In this document: positions 23,562 to 33,185 of the stretch, in pieces
How the letters are laid out: each line of letters begins with the position of its first letter
How positions within the stretch are numbered: position 1 is the first letter of the stretch
Assembly: GCA_964626405.1 (NCBI GenBank)
Contig: CAZVFE010000004.1
Span: 1-48,871, forward strand
Reading direction: 5' to 3'
DNA: 48,871 nucleotides
Source: CAZVFE01 sp964626405
GTDB lineage: Bacteria > Bacteroidota > Bacteroidia > Cytophagales > Spirosomataceae
Position numbers and translations under genes: made by a program
Notes under the pieces: model-generated
The model's input: only the letters and a program-made list of their open reading frames with translations
What the model was told of the DNA's origin: nothing
Databases searched by the model: none

Positions 23562-24587
23562 TTAATTATAAAATTCCAAGGCTTCTTTCATTTCCTTGTC
23601 TGAAATTTCAATATCATAATAACAATTTCCAATACCAGATATTAGTGAAAATCGAACAGATTTGCCGATATTTTTTTTGTCTTGTTTAGTTAGTTGAATG
23701 ATTTGCTTATAATCTTCTTTTTTGATTTTTACCTTACCGAAACAAACGAAAATATAAGATTGAATTTCTTCCATTTGATCTTCAGAAATTAATCCTTTTT
23801 TTAATGCAAGAAAAGATTCACAAATCATTCCTATGGCAATTGCCTCCCCATGCAATAATCTATTTTTTCCTTTGCTTAAAAAATGTGTTTCCACGGCATG
23901 TCCTAAGGTATGCCCAAAATTTAAAATTTTCCTTAATCCCTTTTCTCTAGGATCTTCTAAAACTACCTTTTCTTTGATAGCTACAGATTTTTCAACTAAT
24001 TCCTGAAAATTTAATTCCTCCCAATCATTTTGCTTTATTTCATTCCAAGTTGTTTTGTCTTGAATTAAACAATGTTTAATTATTTCAGCGAAACCAGATC
24101 TTTTTTCACTGATTGGAAGTGTATTTAGGAATTGGGTATCTATTAAAACAAATTTTGGAAGGGTAAAAACACCAATATGGTTTTTAAAACCATGGAAATC
24201 TATTCCCAATTTTCCACCTACAGAAGCATCTACTTGGGCAAGTAGGGTAGTAGGTATTTGAATAAAATCGATTCCTCTTTTATAGGTTGAGGCACAAAAA
24301 CCGCCCATATCACCAATAACGCCACCTCCAAGGTTAATAACAAGACCGTGACGATCAAATTGGGCTTTTGTTAATTTTTCCCAAATTAATTCAGCGGTTT
24401 TAAGGTTTTTTTCTTCCTCACCCGCCTTAATTAGGATTTTTATATAATTATTAGGTAGATAAGAATCTATCAAAGGCAAACAATGCTTTTGCGTGTTTTT
24501 ATCTACTATTACCGCAATTTTTGAATATGAATTAGCATTCAAAAATTGCGGTAAACTCTCAGATATGGGAGCTAATATTACAGACAT
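23562..24587 (-). CDS. aroB: 3-dehydroquinate synthase
   Basis: AroB converts DAHP to 3-dehydroquinate with NAD+ and a divalent metal, the second shikimate step. NLGGGVIGDMGGFCASTYKRGI is the NAD/substrate region, followed by IPTTLLAQVDASVGGK. The metal-binding Glu and His residues appear in AEIIKHCLI and GHTLGHAVE plus LLHGEAIAIGM. At 341 residues it is full length. Its start codon overlaps the pdhB stop codon by one base (TAATG), so it is translated from the pdhB mRNA. This is an unusual pairing of central metabolism with aromatic biosynthesis. Confidence 0.96.
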   Translation of the reverse strand: MSVILAPISESLPQFLNANSYSKIAVIVDKNTQKHCLPLIDSYLPNNYIKILIKAGEEEKNLKTAELIWEKLTKAQFDRHGLVINLGGGVIGDMGGFCASTYKRGIDFIQIPTTLLAQVDASVGGKLGIDFHGFKNHIGVFTLPKFVLIDTQFLNTLPISEKRSGFAEIIKHCLIQDKTTWNEIKQNDWEELNFQELVEKSVAIKEKVVLEDPREKGLRKILNFGHTLGHAVETHFLSKGKNRLLHGEAIAIGMICESFLALKKGLISEDQMEEIQSYIFVCFGKVKIKKEDYKQIIQLTKQDKKNIGKSVRFSLISGIGNCYYDIEISDKEMKEALEFYN

Positions 24588-25567
24588 TATTTATAGGTAA
24601 CAGACTTTACAGCTGCTATTGTTCGATCTATTGATGGTAAAATCTCCTCAATTAATGTTGGAGCGTATGGTAATGGTAAATCCTTTGAAGTTACTCGTAC
24701 AATCGGAGCATCTAAATAGTCAAATGCAAATCTTTGTACATGGTAAGTGATTTCTCCAGCAATAGATGCTAATGGATTCGCCTCCTCTAGAATTACTAAA
24801 CGATTGGTTTTCTTTACAGATTCAACAATTGCCTTATAGTCAATTGGACGAACCGTTCTTAGGTCAATTAATTCAGCATTAATTCCCATTTTTTTCAATT
24901 CTTCTACTGCAGGAATTGCTACTCTAGGAACCATTTTTCCGAAACTTACAATCGTTACATCATCCCCCTTCTCAACTATATTTGCTATTCCAATTGGAAT
25001 TAAAAATTCTCCATCAGGAACCAATCCCTTATCTCCATACATTAATTCTGATTCCATGAAAATTACAGGATCATTGTCTCTGATAGAAGATTTTAATAAT
25101 CCTTTTGCATCAGCAGGATTAGAAGGAATTACCACCTTTAATCCAGGTGTATTGGCATACCAATTTTCAAAATTTGAAGAGTGTTGCGAAGATAATTGTC
25201 CCGCATTTCCAGTGGGTCCTCTAAATACGATTGGACAATTATACTGTCCACCCGACATAGACATCATTTTTGCAGCACCATTGATAATTTGGTCAATTGC
25301 AACCAAAGAGAAATTGAATGTCATGAATTCGACAATCGGACGAAGTCCGTTTATTGATGCACCGATTCCGATTCCACCAAATCCTAATTCTGCAATTGGT
25401 GTATCAATTACACGATCCGGACCAAATTCATCCAACATTCCCTGAGAAACTTTATAAGCACCATTGTATTCAGCTACTTCTTCCCCCATTAAAAAAACGG
25501 AAGAATCTCTTCTCATTTCTTCAGTCATGGCCTCTCTTAAGGCTTCTCTGAATTGTAATTCTCTCAT
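24587..25567 (-). CDS. pdhB: Pyruvate dehydrogenase E1 component, beta subunit
   Basis: The protein is the beta half of the heterotetrameric E1 that decarboxylates pyruvate with thiamine diphosphate for transfer to lipoyl-E2. Family motifs include GEEVAEYNGAYKVSQGM with the TPP-contacting Glu, DTPIAELGFGGIGIGASING, IVFRGPTGNAGQLSSQHSS and a C-terminal transketolase domain (VTIVSFGKMVP, then VILEEANPLASIAGE). The length of 326 residues is typical. A branched-chain 2-oxoacid E1 beta is the main alternative, but the pyruvate-type motifs fit better. pdhA and the E2 gene are elsewhere. Confidence 0.93.
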   Translation of the reverse strand: MRELQFREALREAMTEEMRRDSSVFLMGEEVAEYNGAYKVSQGMLDEFGPDRVIDTPIAELGFGGIGIGASINGLRPIVEFMTFNFSLVAIDQIINGAAKMMSMSGGQYNCPIVFRGPTGNAGQLSSQHSSNFENWYANTPGLKVVIPSNPADAKGLLKSSIRDNDPVIFMESELMYGDKGLVPDGEFLIPIGIANIVEKGDDVTIVSFGKMVPRVAIPAVEELKKMGINAELIDLRTVRPIDYKAIVESVKKTNRLVILEEANPLASIAGEITYHVQRFAFDYLDAPIVRVTSKDLPLPYAPTLIEEILPSIDRTIAAVKSVTYK

Positions 25568-25589
25568 ATTTGTTTTTTAAATTGACGCA

Positions 25590-25597
25590 CAAAAATA
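25590..25597 (-). promoter_or_regulatory. -7 promoter box of pdhB-aroB
   Basis: The minus strand reads TATTTTTG, matching TAnnTTTG, 22 bases before the pdhB ATG. It lies four bases downstream of the T-run of the degP terminator, so termination and initiation are packed back to back. Confidence 0.65.
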
Positions 25598-25600
25598 CGA

Positions 25601-25675
25601 AAAAAAAATGAGAATTGGGAATCAATAATTCGGAATTAATTAATAAAAATTTCCAAATTTTAATTCCCAATTCTC
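25601..25675 (-). terminator. Long imperfect hairpin plus T-run ending the degP transcript
   Basis: Arms 25610-25622 (GAGAATTGGGAAT on the plus strand) and 25663-25675 are perfect 13-base complements, extended by one pair outside. An inner stem pairs 25627-25635 with 25651-25659. Its only non-Watson-Crick position is a G-U pair on the minus-strand RNA but a C-A clash on the plus strand. Eight T follow on the minus strand (25608-25601). The structure therefore belongs to leftward RNA from degP. Confidence 0.75.
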
Positions 25676-25720
25676 AATTCAATTTGCCTTTCCTAAATTT
25701 AGGTAAAAGGAAAATGGATT

Positions 25721-27202
25721 TTAAATTATTAGCGTTAATCGAGATCCGTCAGAGGTTATTCCTTGGATTTTTACTCTTCCGCGGTTTTCATCTAATAATT
25801 TCGCAGTAACTTCAGGGTCACTAACAGCTTTATCATTGATGTTTGTAATGATAAAACCTTCCTCAATTCCATAATATTGTAATCTACCTTCCTCTAAAAT
25901 TTCAACTACTTTCACACCTGAATCAATTTTGAATTTTTCTTTATCAGATGCTGAAATTTTAGCTAGTTTAGCTCCCAGGAATTTACTCTTTATAGCATTT
26001 GCCTTTTCATTTAAAACAATTTCAGTGTTTCCATCGTAATTTCTTAATACCACCCCGATAGTTTTAATTTCTCCTTCACGATTGATTTTTAAATTTACCT
26101 TTTCTCCCGGTCTTTTTCTACCAATCATTTCCACTAATTTCGCCGTTTCGGTAATTTTTACACCATCAATCTCAGTAATTACATCATTGATTTTTACACC
26201 TGCATCTTTGGCCGCAGAATTTTCTGCAAATCCATTTACATACGCACCAAAGTCTACTTTTAAATCTTTTTGTGATTTTAAATCAGAATTAACTTGTCCG
26301 AAAGTAATTCCCAAGAAGCCTCTCTGAACATTTCCATATTTGATTAAATCTGAAGATACCTTTTTTACAATACTAACAGGTACTGCAAATGAATAACCTG
26401 CAAATTGTCCTGTTCTAGAATAAATTGCTGTATTAATACCTATTAATTCTCCATTTAAATTTACTAATGCACCACCTGAATTTCCAGGATTAACTGCTGC
26501 ATCAGTTTGTATAAAGGATTCCAAGGCCGCAAGAGAAGAGCCATTATTTGTTCGCGAATTTTGTCCGATAATATTGCTTCTGCCCTTTGCTGATATAATT
26601 CCTGCTGTAACTGTAGACTCTAAATTAAAAGGATTACCTACTGCCAAAACCCATTCTCCTACTTTTATATTATCTGAATCCCCAAAATTTAGGAAAGGTA
26701 AATCTTTTCCATCAATCTTTACTACTGCAATATCAGAGCTTGGATCAGTTGATATTACTTTTCCTTCATATTCCTTTTTATTATTTAAAATTACCTTTAC
26801 CTCCTCTGCGTCTTCAATTACATGGTTATTTGTTACGATATAACCATCTTCTGAAATGATTACCCCTGAACCTGATCCCTCTTGAATTTGAGGCTCCCTT
26901 CTATTTTCAAATGGATTTCCGAAACTGAAAAAGTCATCAAATGGATTGGAATATCCCCTTTGTTGTACTTTTGCCTTTACCTTTATGTGCACTACAGCAG
27001 GTGTAGACTTTTCTGCAGCATAAGAAAATTCACCTGGATTTCCCGGGACGGCTGTTGAGTTAATAACATTTGTGAAAGCACTCTGAGAATTTGTTACTCC
27101 TTGATTCCCACTAAAATTAAATAAATGGTAGGCACCTAATGTTAATCCACTCGACAATAATGCCACCGCTGACAACATTTTAATTTGATTTTTGATTTCC
27201 AT
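25721..27202 (-). CDS. Do-family periplasmic serine protease (DegP/HtrA)
   Basis: The product is an envelope-stress protease and chaperone. An N-terminal signal anchor lies at about residues 8-28. A trypsin-like domain carries the catalytic triad His127 (VTNNHVI), Asp157 (SSDIAVVKI) and Ser242 (NPGNSGGAL). Two PDZ domains follow, roughly residues 285-380 and 395-490. A Phe/Gly/Asn-rich stretch (NPFDDFFSFGNPFENRR) just before the protease domain matches the flexible LA-type region of Do proteases. The length of 493 residues is normal. No TAnnTTTG box is visible upstream, which would be consistent with control by an alternative sigma factor, but I cannot show that. Confidence 0.95.
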   Translation of the reverse strand: MEIKNQIKMLSAVALLSSGLTLGAYHLFNFSGNQGVTNSQSAFTNVINSTAVPGNPGEFSYAAEKSTPAVVHIKVKAKVQQRGYSNPFDDFFSFGNPFENRREPQIQEGSGSGVIISEDGYIVTNNHVIEDAEEVKVILNNKKEYEGKVISTDPSSDIAVVKIDGKDLPFLNFGDSDNIKVGEWVLAVGNPFNLESTVTAGIISAKGRSNIIGQNSRTNNGSSLAALESFIQTDAAVNPGNSGGALVNLNGELIGINTAIYSRTGQFAGYSFAVPVSIVKKVSSDLIKYGNVQRGFLGITFGQVNSDLKSQKDLKVDFGAYVNGFAENSAAKDAGVKINDVITEIDGVKITETAKLVEMIGRKRPGEKVNLKINREGEIKTIGVVLRNYDGNTEIVLNEKANAIKSKFLGAKLAKISASDKEKFKIDSGVKVVEILEEGRLQYYGIEEGFIITNINDKAVSDPEVTAKLLDENRGRVKIQGITSDGSRLTLII

Positions 27203-27309
27203 TTTTATTAAATATTTTAATTCTTAAATGATTACACTAATTTAACTAAAAATTAAGAGTAAAAATTCTCTAAAATTTCTTTTTTAACATTTTTTAATGA
27301 ATTTTTGTT

Positions 27310-28776
27310 CTACTCCTTAAATTTTTTTTTGCCTTTAAAAAGCATTGAAATCAATTTTCCTATTAAAACCATTAATACCGTTCCGACAACAATACTCAAT
27401 TTTGGGTCAAGGTTAAATTGAAATTCTTTTGGAAGAAAAGATTGAATACTAAGATATAAAACAGAAATTATTCCCACTAGGGTGCTGATAATTGCTGTCC
27501 GTGGTCCGCTATTTTTATTCATAATGGCTAGTAAAAATAAGCCCAACATTCCAGAGGCAAAAATTCCTGATAATATCCACCATGTTTCTAAAATGCTTTT
27601 AATTCCAATCATCAGGAGCCCGAATCCTAAGCCCATTAATCCAATAATTAGAGAAATTATTCGGATGGCTTTTAATTTTTTTTCATCAGAATTAAATTTA
27701 TTTCGAATAAAATCATTCATGATAATCGTGGCAGAGCTATTGATTCCATTCGATATGGCAGACATTCCCGCAGACAAAAGAGCTGCGATAATTAATCCTT
27801 TAAAACCCATTGGGACATGATTTTGAATAAAATCTGGTAAGACCTTGTCTCCAATCCCATCGGCCCCATATTCTAGCTTTAATGCATTCAGTTCATCTGG
27901 ATTTACCGAATAATACCCATATAAGGATGTTCCTATAAAAAAGAACATAAAAGAAACAGGAATATAATAATAGGCTACTGCCCAAACAGACTTTGCCGCT
28001 TCCTGATTGTTTGGTGCGGTATGATATCGCTGTATATAATTTTGGTCGACTCCAAAATTCGTCAAATTAATAAAAAATCCATACAAAAAGACGGTCCAAA
28101 AGCTGGATTTTCCAAAATCTAAATCAAAACTTCCAAGACTAAATTTATTATTTTTTTCCGCGATATCGATTATTTGTATAAAATCTACTTTTGAAAAGAT
28201 GATTGCCAATATGATGATTGCACCAAGTGTTTTAATAATGGATTGAGCAACTTCAGTCCATATTATTGCTCTTATTCCTCCTAATAAAGAATAAAAGATA
28301 ATTGTTCCAGCAATAATGATCATGATAACTTCGATATTCCAGTTGGTAAAACGATGAATTACCAGGCTCATTGCGAAAAATATGGTTCCCATTCTTGCCA
28401 ATTGTGTAAGGATAAAGCAAACCATGGGGTATATTGTAGCCCATCTTCCAAATCTTTTTTCTAAATGGTCGTAAGCAGAAGGGGAGGATTGGCTTTTATA
28501 AAAGGGAATAAAATATTTATTAGCAAAATAGGCAGCAAAGGGAATGGATAAACTAAATGCAAATGCATTCCAATTCGTCATAAAAGATCTCCCAGGATCT
28601 CCTAAAAAAGTAATAGCAGATAAAAAAGTGGCATAAAAACTAAGTCCGAGCGCCCAAGTTGGAATTTTCCCCTTCGAAACGGAATAATCCTCTATATTTT
28701 GATTTTTATCTGAAAATTTCCAGCCTAAAAATATAACAAAGGCCAAATAAAAAAATATAATTAACCCATCAATCAT
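27310..28776 (-). CDS. Sodium:solute symporter family (SSS) transporter
   Basis: A 488-residue inner-membrane protein with about 13 hydrophobic segments. It has the SSS hallmarks: an N-terminal YSVSKGKIPTWALGLSFYAT stretch, LGGIRAIIWTEVAQSIIKT in the middle and AALLSAGMSAISNGINSSATI in the later half. These transporters use the Na+ gradient to import sugars, sialic acids or other organic solutes. Its start overlaps the stop of the BNR-repeat protein gene by four bases (ATGA), so the two are coupled. That suggests uptake of the product released by the secreted partner. Sialic acid is one candidate substrate, but the sequence alone does not prove it. Confidence 0.88.
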   Translation of the reverse strand: MIDGLIIFFYLAFVIFLGWKFSDKNQNIEDYSVSKGKIPTWALGLSFYATFLSAITFLGDPGRSFMTNWNAFAFSLSIPFAAYFANKYFIPFYKSQSSPSAYDHLEKRFGRWATIYPMVCFILTQLARMGTIFFAMSLVIHRFTNWNIEVIMIIIAGTIIFYSLLGGIRAIIWTEVAQSIIKTLGAIIILAIIFSKVDFIQIIDIAEKNNKFSLGSFDLDFGKSSFWTVFLYGFFINLTNFGVDQNYIQRYHTAPNNQEAAKSVWAVAYYYIPVSFMFFFIGTSLYGYYSVNPDELNALKLEYGADGIGDKVLPDFIQNHVPMGFKGLIIAALLSAGMSAISNGINSSATIIMNDFIRNKFNSDEKKLKAIRIISLIIGLMGLGFGLLMIGIKSILETWWILSGIFASGMLGLFLLAIMNKNSGPRTAIISTLVGIISVLYLSIQSFLPKEFQFNLDPKLSIVVGTVLMVLIGKLISMLFKGKKKFKE

Positions 28777-29771
28777 ATTTTATTGATATCTAAAATGATA
28801 TGTTTAATTTTTTGCCTTTTCCATGTATAGGTAATATGAATATTTCCATCTGATGTTTGAATGATGGCTGGATAGGAGAATTCTGAGCCCATTTCATTTT
28901 CTAATTCAATAATATTTTTCCAGGTCAATCCATCTTCAGAAATAGCAACTGCCAAAATACCTCTATTCCCTGTTTTTTCTGTTGTAGGATTATATACAAT
29001 AAGGTGCCTTCCATCTTTTAAACTCACAGCATCAATTCCTGAGTTTGGATTCAATAAATTAGTTTTACTCAATTTCGTCCAAGTTTTTCCATTATCACTT
29101 GAAAATGATTGTAAAATAAAACCAGTTTTTGAGCGACAAACTAAGGAGAGTCTTCCGTCCTTTAATTTTAAAATACTAGGTTGTATGGCAGCATCTTTCC
29201 TTGCATTCAACTTGTCCGTTCTAGTCCAAGTTTTTCCTTGATCCTCTGTAAATTCCATATGCAATCTCCATCCTTTGTCTTCTGTGCTTGAAGGGGATAA
29301 TAGGGTTTTGCCAATCATTTCAGGTTTGTTTTTTACAGGACCAATGATATTTTTCGGAAGTTTTTCGGCCTCAGACCACGATTTTCCATTGTCTTTGGAA
29401 CGTTTCATCATTCCCCACCATTCATCGGGTGCGGGTCCTTCCTTATAAAATAATAATAAATCTCCGTTTGGCCATTGAAATAAAACTGGGTTCCAGGTAG
29501 GATAACGAAGATTTGCATTTTGAATGCCGTTTGCAACTTCTATTGGTTCAGACCATTTTCCGTTCTGAAACCTACTTGTCCAAATCCCAACATCTGGATT
29601 TTTTTCATGCTTTCCTCCAAACCATGCCGCAATTAATCCTCCTGGAATTTCTTCAAGGGTGGAGGCATGACAAGATGGGAAAGGGGCATTTAGGTAAATA
29701 AATTCATTTTTTTGAATTTGGCCATTTAAAAGAAATGGAAAAATGATCAAAACAAGAATTTTATATTTCAT
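28773..29771 (-). CDS. Secreted BNR/Asp-box six-bladed propeller protein, sialidase-like
   Basis: After a signal peptide (MKYKILVLIIFPFLLNG) the 332-residue protein has four clear Asp-boxes (SxDxGxTW type): SKDNGKSWSE, TEDQGKTWTR, SSDNGKTWTK and SEDGLTWKN. The N-terminal CHASTLEEIPGGLIAAWFGG and NLRYPTWNPVLFQ are typical of the predicted neuraminidase group I know as COG4692. The FRIP motif of classical GH33 sialidases is not seen, so the substrate may be another acidic or deoxy sugar. It is coupled to an Na+-symporter gene, consistent with a small glycan-scavenging pair. Exported to the periplasm or surface. Confidence 0.8.
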   Translation of the reverse strand: MKYKILVLIIFPFLLNGQIQKNEFIYLNAPFPSCHASTLEEIPGGLIAAWFGGKHEKNPDVGIWTSRFQNGKWSEPIEVANGIQNANLRYPTWNPVLFQWPNGDLLLFYKEGPAPDEWWGMMKRSKDNGKSWSEAEKLPKNIIGPVKNKPEMIGKTLLSPSSTEDKGWRLHMEFTEDQGKTWTRTDKLNARKDAAIQPSILKLKDGRLSLVCRSKTGFILQSFSSDNGKTWTKLSKTNLLNPNSGIDAVSLKDGRHLIVYNPTTEKTGNRGILAVAISEDGLTWKNIIELENEMGSEFSYPAIIQTSDGNIHITYTWKRQKIKHIILDINKI

Positions 29772-29815
29772 GGTTTAAATTAGATAAAGGTTTTCTCAAA
29801 TAACCATTTTTTTCC

Positions 29816-29823
29816 TAATTTTG
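29816..29823 (+). promoter_or_regulatory. -7 promoter box of lysS
   Basis: TAATTTTG matches TAnnTTTG and ends 26 bases before the lysS ATG, giving a leader of about 22 bases. Confidence 0.6.
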
Positions 29824-29849
29824 CAAATCATTTTACCAAACGAAACAAC

Positions 29850-31355
29850 ATGTCATTAAGCGAACAGGAATTACTGAGAAGACAAAAAGTAGAAGAATTA
29901 AAGAATCTTGGGATAGATCCATATCCAGCACCTTTATATCCAGTAAATGTTCATTCTAAACAGGTTTTGGAGGAATATTCCGAAGAGGAAAATAATTTCC
30001 AAGAAGTTTGCTTAGCGGGTAGATTAATGTCGTTTAGAATCATGGGAAATGCATCATTTGCTGTTTTACAAGATTCAGAAGGCAAAATTCAGCTTTATTT
30101 TAATAGAGATGTGATTTGTCCGGGTGAGGATAAAACAATGTATAATACAGTATTCAAAAAACTATTGGATATTGGAGATATAGTGGGCGTAAAAGGCCAC
30201 GTTTTTAAAACGAAAATGGGGGAGACTTCCGTCCATGTTAAAGAATATACTTTATTGTCTAAGTCAATTCGTCCTTTACCAATTGTAAAGGAAGCGGATG
30301 GACAAACCTTTGATGCGATTTCAGATCCAGAATTGAGGTTTAGACAGCGTTATGTAGATTTAATTGTAAATTCCAAAGTAAAGGATTATTTCCAAAAGAG
30401 GGCAAAGATTATTTCTACCATGCGTTCAATGTTTGATTCTGAGGGATGGTTAGAAGTTGAGACTCCTATCTTACAACCAATTCATGGAGGGGCTGCTGCC
30501 AGACCCTTTGTTACCCATCATAATACATTAGATATGCCTTTATATCTAAGAATTGCCAATGAATTATATTTGAAAAGATTAATAGTTGGAGGGTTTGATG
30601 GAGTCTATGAATTTGGAAAAATGTTCCGAAATGAAGGAATGGATAGAACCCATAATCCTGAATTTACTTCATTAGAATTTTACGTTGCCTACAAGGATTA
30701 TTTTTGGATGATGGACTATACCGAAAAAATATTCAATAATGTAGCAAAGGCTTTACATGGAAACACACAAGTTCAAGTTGGAGAAAATTTAATTGAATTT
30801 GGTGGAAAATTTGAAAGATTATCCATTGTTCAAGCGATTGAAAAGCATACGGGAATAGATGTTAATGCTCTTTCAGAAGAAGAATTAGGAATTAAATGTA
30901 AGGAATTGGGTATTGAGATTACCAAAGAAATGGGTAAGGGTAAATTAATCGATGAATTATTTGGAGAAAAAGTAGAACATCATTTAATCCAACCTACCTT
31001 TATTATAGATTATCCTGTTGAGATGTCTCCTTTAACCAAAAAGCATCGTAGCCAGGAAGGATTGGTGGAGCGTTTTGAATTATTCATCAACGGAAAAGAA
31101 GTTGCAAACGCCTACACAGAATTAAATGATCCTCAGGATCAAAGAGAAAGATTTGAAGATCAATTAAAATTAGCAGAAAAAGGGGATGATGAAGCGATGG
31201 CAATGGACAATGATTTTATCCGAGCATTGGAATATGCTATGCCTCCTACTTCAGGAATTGGTATTGGAATTGACCGTTTGACCATGTTAATGACGAATAA
31301 TGCCTCCATTCAAGAAGTGATTTTCTTCCCGCAGATGAGACCAGAGATAAATTAA
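29850..31355 (+). CDS. lysS: Lysyl-tRNA synthetase (class II)
   Basis: LysS charges tRNA-Lys. An N-terminal OB-fold anticodon-binding domain (residues about 50-150) precedes the class II catalytic core. Motif 1 lies around WLEVETPILQPIHGGA, motif 2 is FRNEGMDRTHNPEFTSLEFY and motif 3 is GIGIGIDRLTMLM near the C-terminus. RFRQRYVDLI is a LysRS signature. The length is 501 residues. It is preceded by a clear promoter and followed by a 120-base gap without an obvious terminator before the permease gene. Confidence 0.97.
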   Translation: MSLSEQELLRRQKVEELKNLGIDPYPAPLYPVNVHSKQVLEEYSEEENNFQEVCLAGRLMSFRIMGNASFAVLQDSEGKIQLYFNRDVICPGEDKTMYNTVFKKLLDIGDIVGVKGHVFKTKMGETSVHVKEYTLLSKSIRPLPIVKEADGQTFDAISDPELRFRQRYVDLIVNSKVKDYFQKRAKIISTMRSMFDSEGWLEVETPILQPIHGGAAARPFVTHHNTLDMPLYLRIANELYLKRLIVGGFDGVYEFGKMFRNEGMDRTHNPEFTSLEFYVAYKDYFWMMDYTEKIFNNVAKALHGNTQVQVGENLIEFGGKFERLSIVQAIEKHTGIDVNALSEEELGIKCKELGIEITKEMGKGKLIDELFGEKVEHHLIQPTFIIDYPVEMSPLTKKHRSQEGLVERFELFINGKEVANAYTELNDPQDQRERFEDQLKLAEKGDDEAMAMDNDFIRALEYAMPPTSGIGIGIDRLTMLMTNNASIQEVIFFPQMRPEIN

Positions 31356-31475
31356 TAAGGTTCTGGGCTAATTTAAATTTTATTTAGTGAAATTGGGGTT
31401 AAGAATTCTTTGATTAAATAAAAAATTGTGAAATTGGATAATTAATTCTTAATTTTTCAAAAAAAATAATTTAAA

Positions 31476-33185
31476 ATGCTCAATAACCTTTTTAGAAAAA
31501 AATCAATTGATAAAATACTAACCGATCAAAAAGTCTTGGAATCTGTAAAGGATTCCTCCTTATTGAAAAATTTAGGAGTTAGAGATTTGACCTTTCTGGG
31601 GGTTGCAGCAATTATTGGAGCCAGTATATTTTCTGCTATTGGACAAGCTTCCTTTTATGGCGGTCCGGCTGTTTCTATGTTATTTATTTTTACCGCTGTA
31701 GCCTGTATGTTTACAGCCTTTTGTTATGCCCGTTTTGCCTCCACTGTGCCAATTTCAGGATCTGCTTATTCTTATGCTTATACTTCCCTGGGTGAAATAA
31801 TGGCCTGGATTCTTGGTTGGAATTTATTATTAGAATATGGAATTTCCAATGTGGCAGTGGCCATTTCTTGGTCAAAATATTTTGTGGATATGCTAGAGGG
31901 TATGGGAATAACAGTACCCGAATTTATCACCATGGATTATTTGTCTGCTAAAAGGGCCTTTAATCAAGTAGTTCCAATGCTTCAGGAAGGACAAATTCTG
32001 GAGAATTTACCAGTAAATTTAAGAGAAGGTTATATTGCTTATACCTCCGCACCAATCATAGCGGGTTTTCATTTTGTGGCAAATTTACCTGCTTTATTGA
32101 TAACCGTATTAATCACGGCTTTGGTTTATATCGGAATTAAAGAATCTAAGAATACGAATAATATTCTTGTAATATTGAAGTTATTTGTGATTTTATTGGT
32201 GGTATTTGTAGGTGCATTTTATGTCGAAACAGAAAATTGGTCACCTTTTGCACCGAATGGTGTGGCGGGAGTTTTAAAATCAGTAGCAGCGGTCAGTTTT
32301 GCTTATATTGGTTTTGATTCAATATCAACTACTGCCGAAGAGTGTAAGAATCCGCAGAGAGATATTCCAAGGGCGATGATGTGGGCATTAATTATCTGTA
32401 CCTTATTGTACGTCTTGATTACTTTTGTGCTAACGGGAATTGTTCCGTCTAATCAATTAGAGGGAATTCAAGATCCTTTGGCCTATATGTTTTCTTCTAT
32501 TGGTTTAAATGGAGTTTCTGGTATTGTTGCTGTTTCTGCTGTGATTGCTTTAACTTCGGCTTTATTAGTCTATCAATTAGGCCAGCCAAGAATTTGGATG
32601 GTGATGGCTAGAGATGGTTTATTGCCAAAAAGATTTGCTCGAATTAGTAAAAGATATCATACACCAAGTTTTTCAACCATAATGACAGGCGTTTTAGTTG
32701 GGGTTCCAGCCTTATTTGCCAATTTGGAGGAAGTGATTAATTTATCTTCGATAGGAACCTTATTTGCCTTTTTATTGGTTTGTGGAGGCGTTTTAATTTT
32801 AGATTTAAACCCGGAGAATCAGAAAAAATCTAAATTTAAAATCCCTTATGTCAATTCTTCTTTTTGGATAATTGCAGCCTTATTAATTGCCCTGATTATC
32901 TTTTGGCCAAATAATTGGTCAGAATGGATTAATCTTCATATTTCTGGAACAGAAAAATTGAATAATTGGATCATGACATTCTTTTTTATTTCTTGGTTTG
33001 TTCTTGGCATATTTTCCATAACGCATAAATTATCCTTAATTCCTGTTTTGGGCGTTTTAGTAAATTTATATTTAATGACGCAAATGGGGGCAGAAAATTG
33101 GGAGAGATTCTTTATTTGGTGTGCAATAGGATTTGCAATTTATTTTGGATATTCAAGGAAGAATTCGAAATTAAATGAAGCCTAA
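31476..33185 (+). CDS. APC-superfamily amino acid permease
   Basis: The 569-residue protein has about 13 hydrophobic segments and the first-helix motif LTFLGVAAIIGASIFSAIGQ of the APC superfamily. SAYSYAYTSLGEIMAWILGW in helix 3 and FAYIGFDSISTTAEECKNPQRD in the middle are typical of the cationic amino acid transporter (CAT) subgroup. An insert of about 55 residues sits between segments 3 and 4 and probably faces outside. The product should import amino acids across the inner membrane, with substrate unknown. Its stop codon overlaps the start of the next gene by one base. Confidence 0.88.
   Translation: MLNNLFRKKSIDKILTDQKVLESVKDSSLLKNLGVRDLTFLGVAAIIGASIFSAIGQASFYGGPAVSMLFIFTAVACMFTAFCYARFASTVPISGSAYSYAYTSLGEIMAWILGWNLLLEYGISNVAVAISWSKYFVDMLEGMGITVPEFITMDYLSAKRAFNQVVPMLQEGQILENLPVNLREGYIAYTSAPIIAGFHFVANLPALLITVLITALVYIGIKESKNTNNILVILKLFVILLVVFVGAFYVETENWSPFAPNGVAGVLKSVAAVSFAYIGFDSISTTAEECKNPQRDIPRAMMWALIICTLLYVLITFVLTGIVPSNQLEGIQDPLAYMFSSIGLNGVSGIVAVSAVIALTSALLVYQLGQPRIWMVMARDGLLPKRFARISKRYHTPSFSTIMTGVLVGVPALFANLEEVINLSSIGTLFAFLLVCGGVLILDLNPENQKKSKFKIPYVNSSFWIIAALLIALIIFWPNNWSEWINLHISGTEKLNNWIMTFFFISWFVLGIFSITHKLSLIPVLGVLVNLYLMTQMGAENWERFFIWCAIGFAIYFGYSRKNSKLNEA

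Noticed and set aside
25056..25551. Open frames of 129 and 65 codons antisense to pdhB.
   Set aside because: They mirror a strongly conserved gene, have no protein features, and no promoter box leads into them.
25615..25809. Short open frame on the plus strand over the degP terminator.
   Set aside because: It runs through the hairpin and into the 3' end of degP. Its peptide reflects the inverted repeat.
27203..27309. Terminator between degP and the symporter gene.
   Set aside because: Only an AGAG/CTCT pairing with a bulge is visible, too weak to call.
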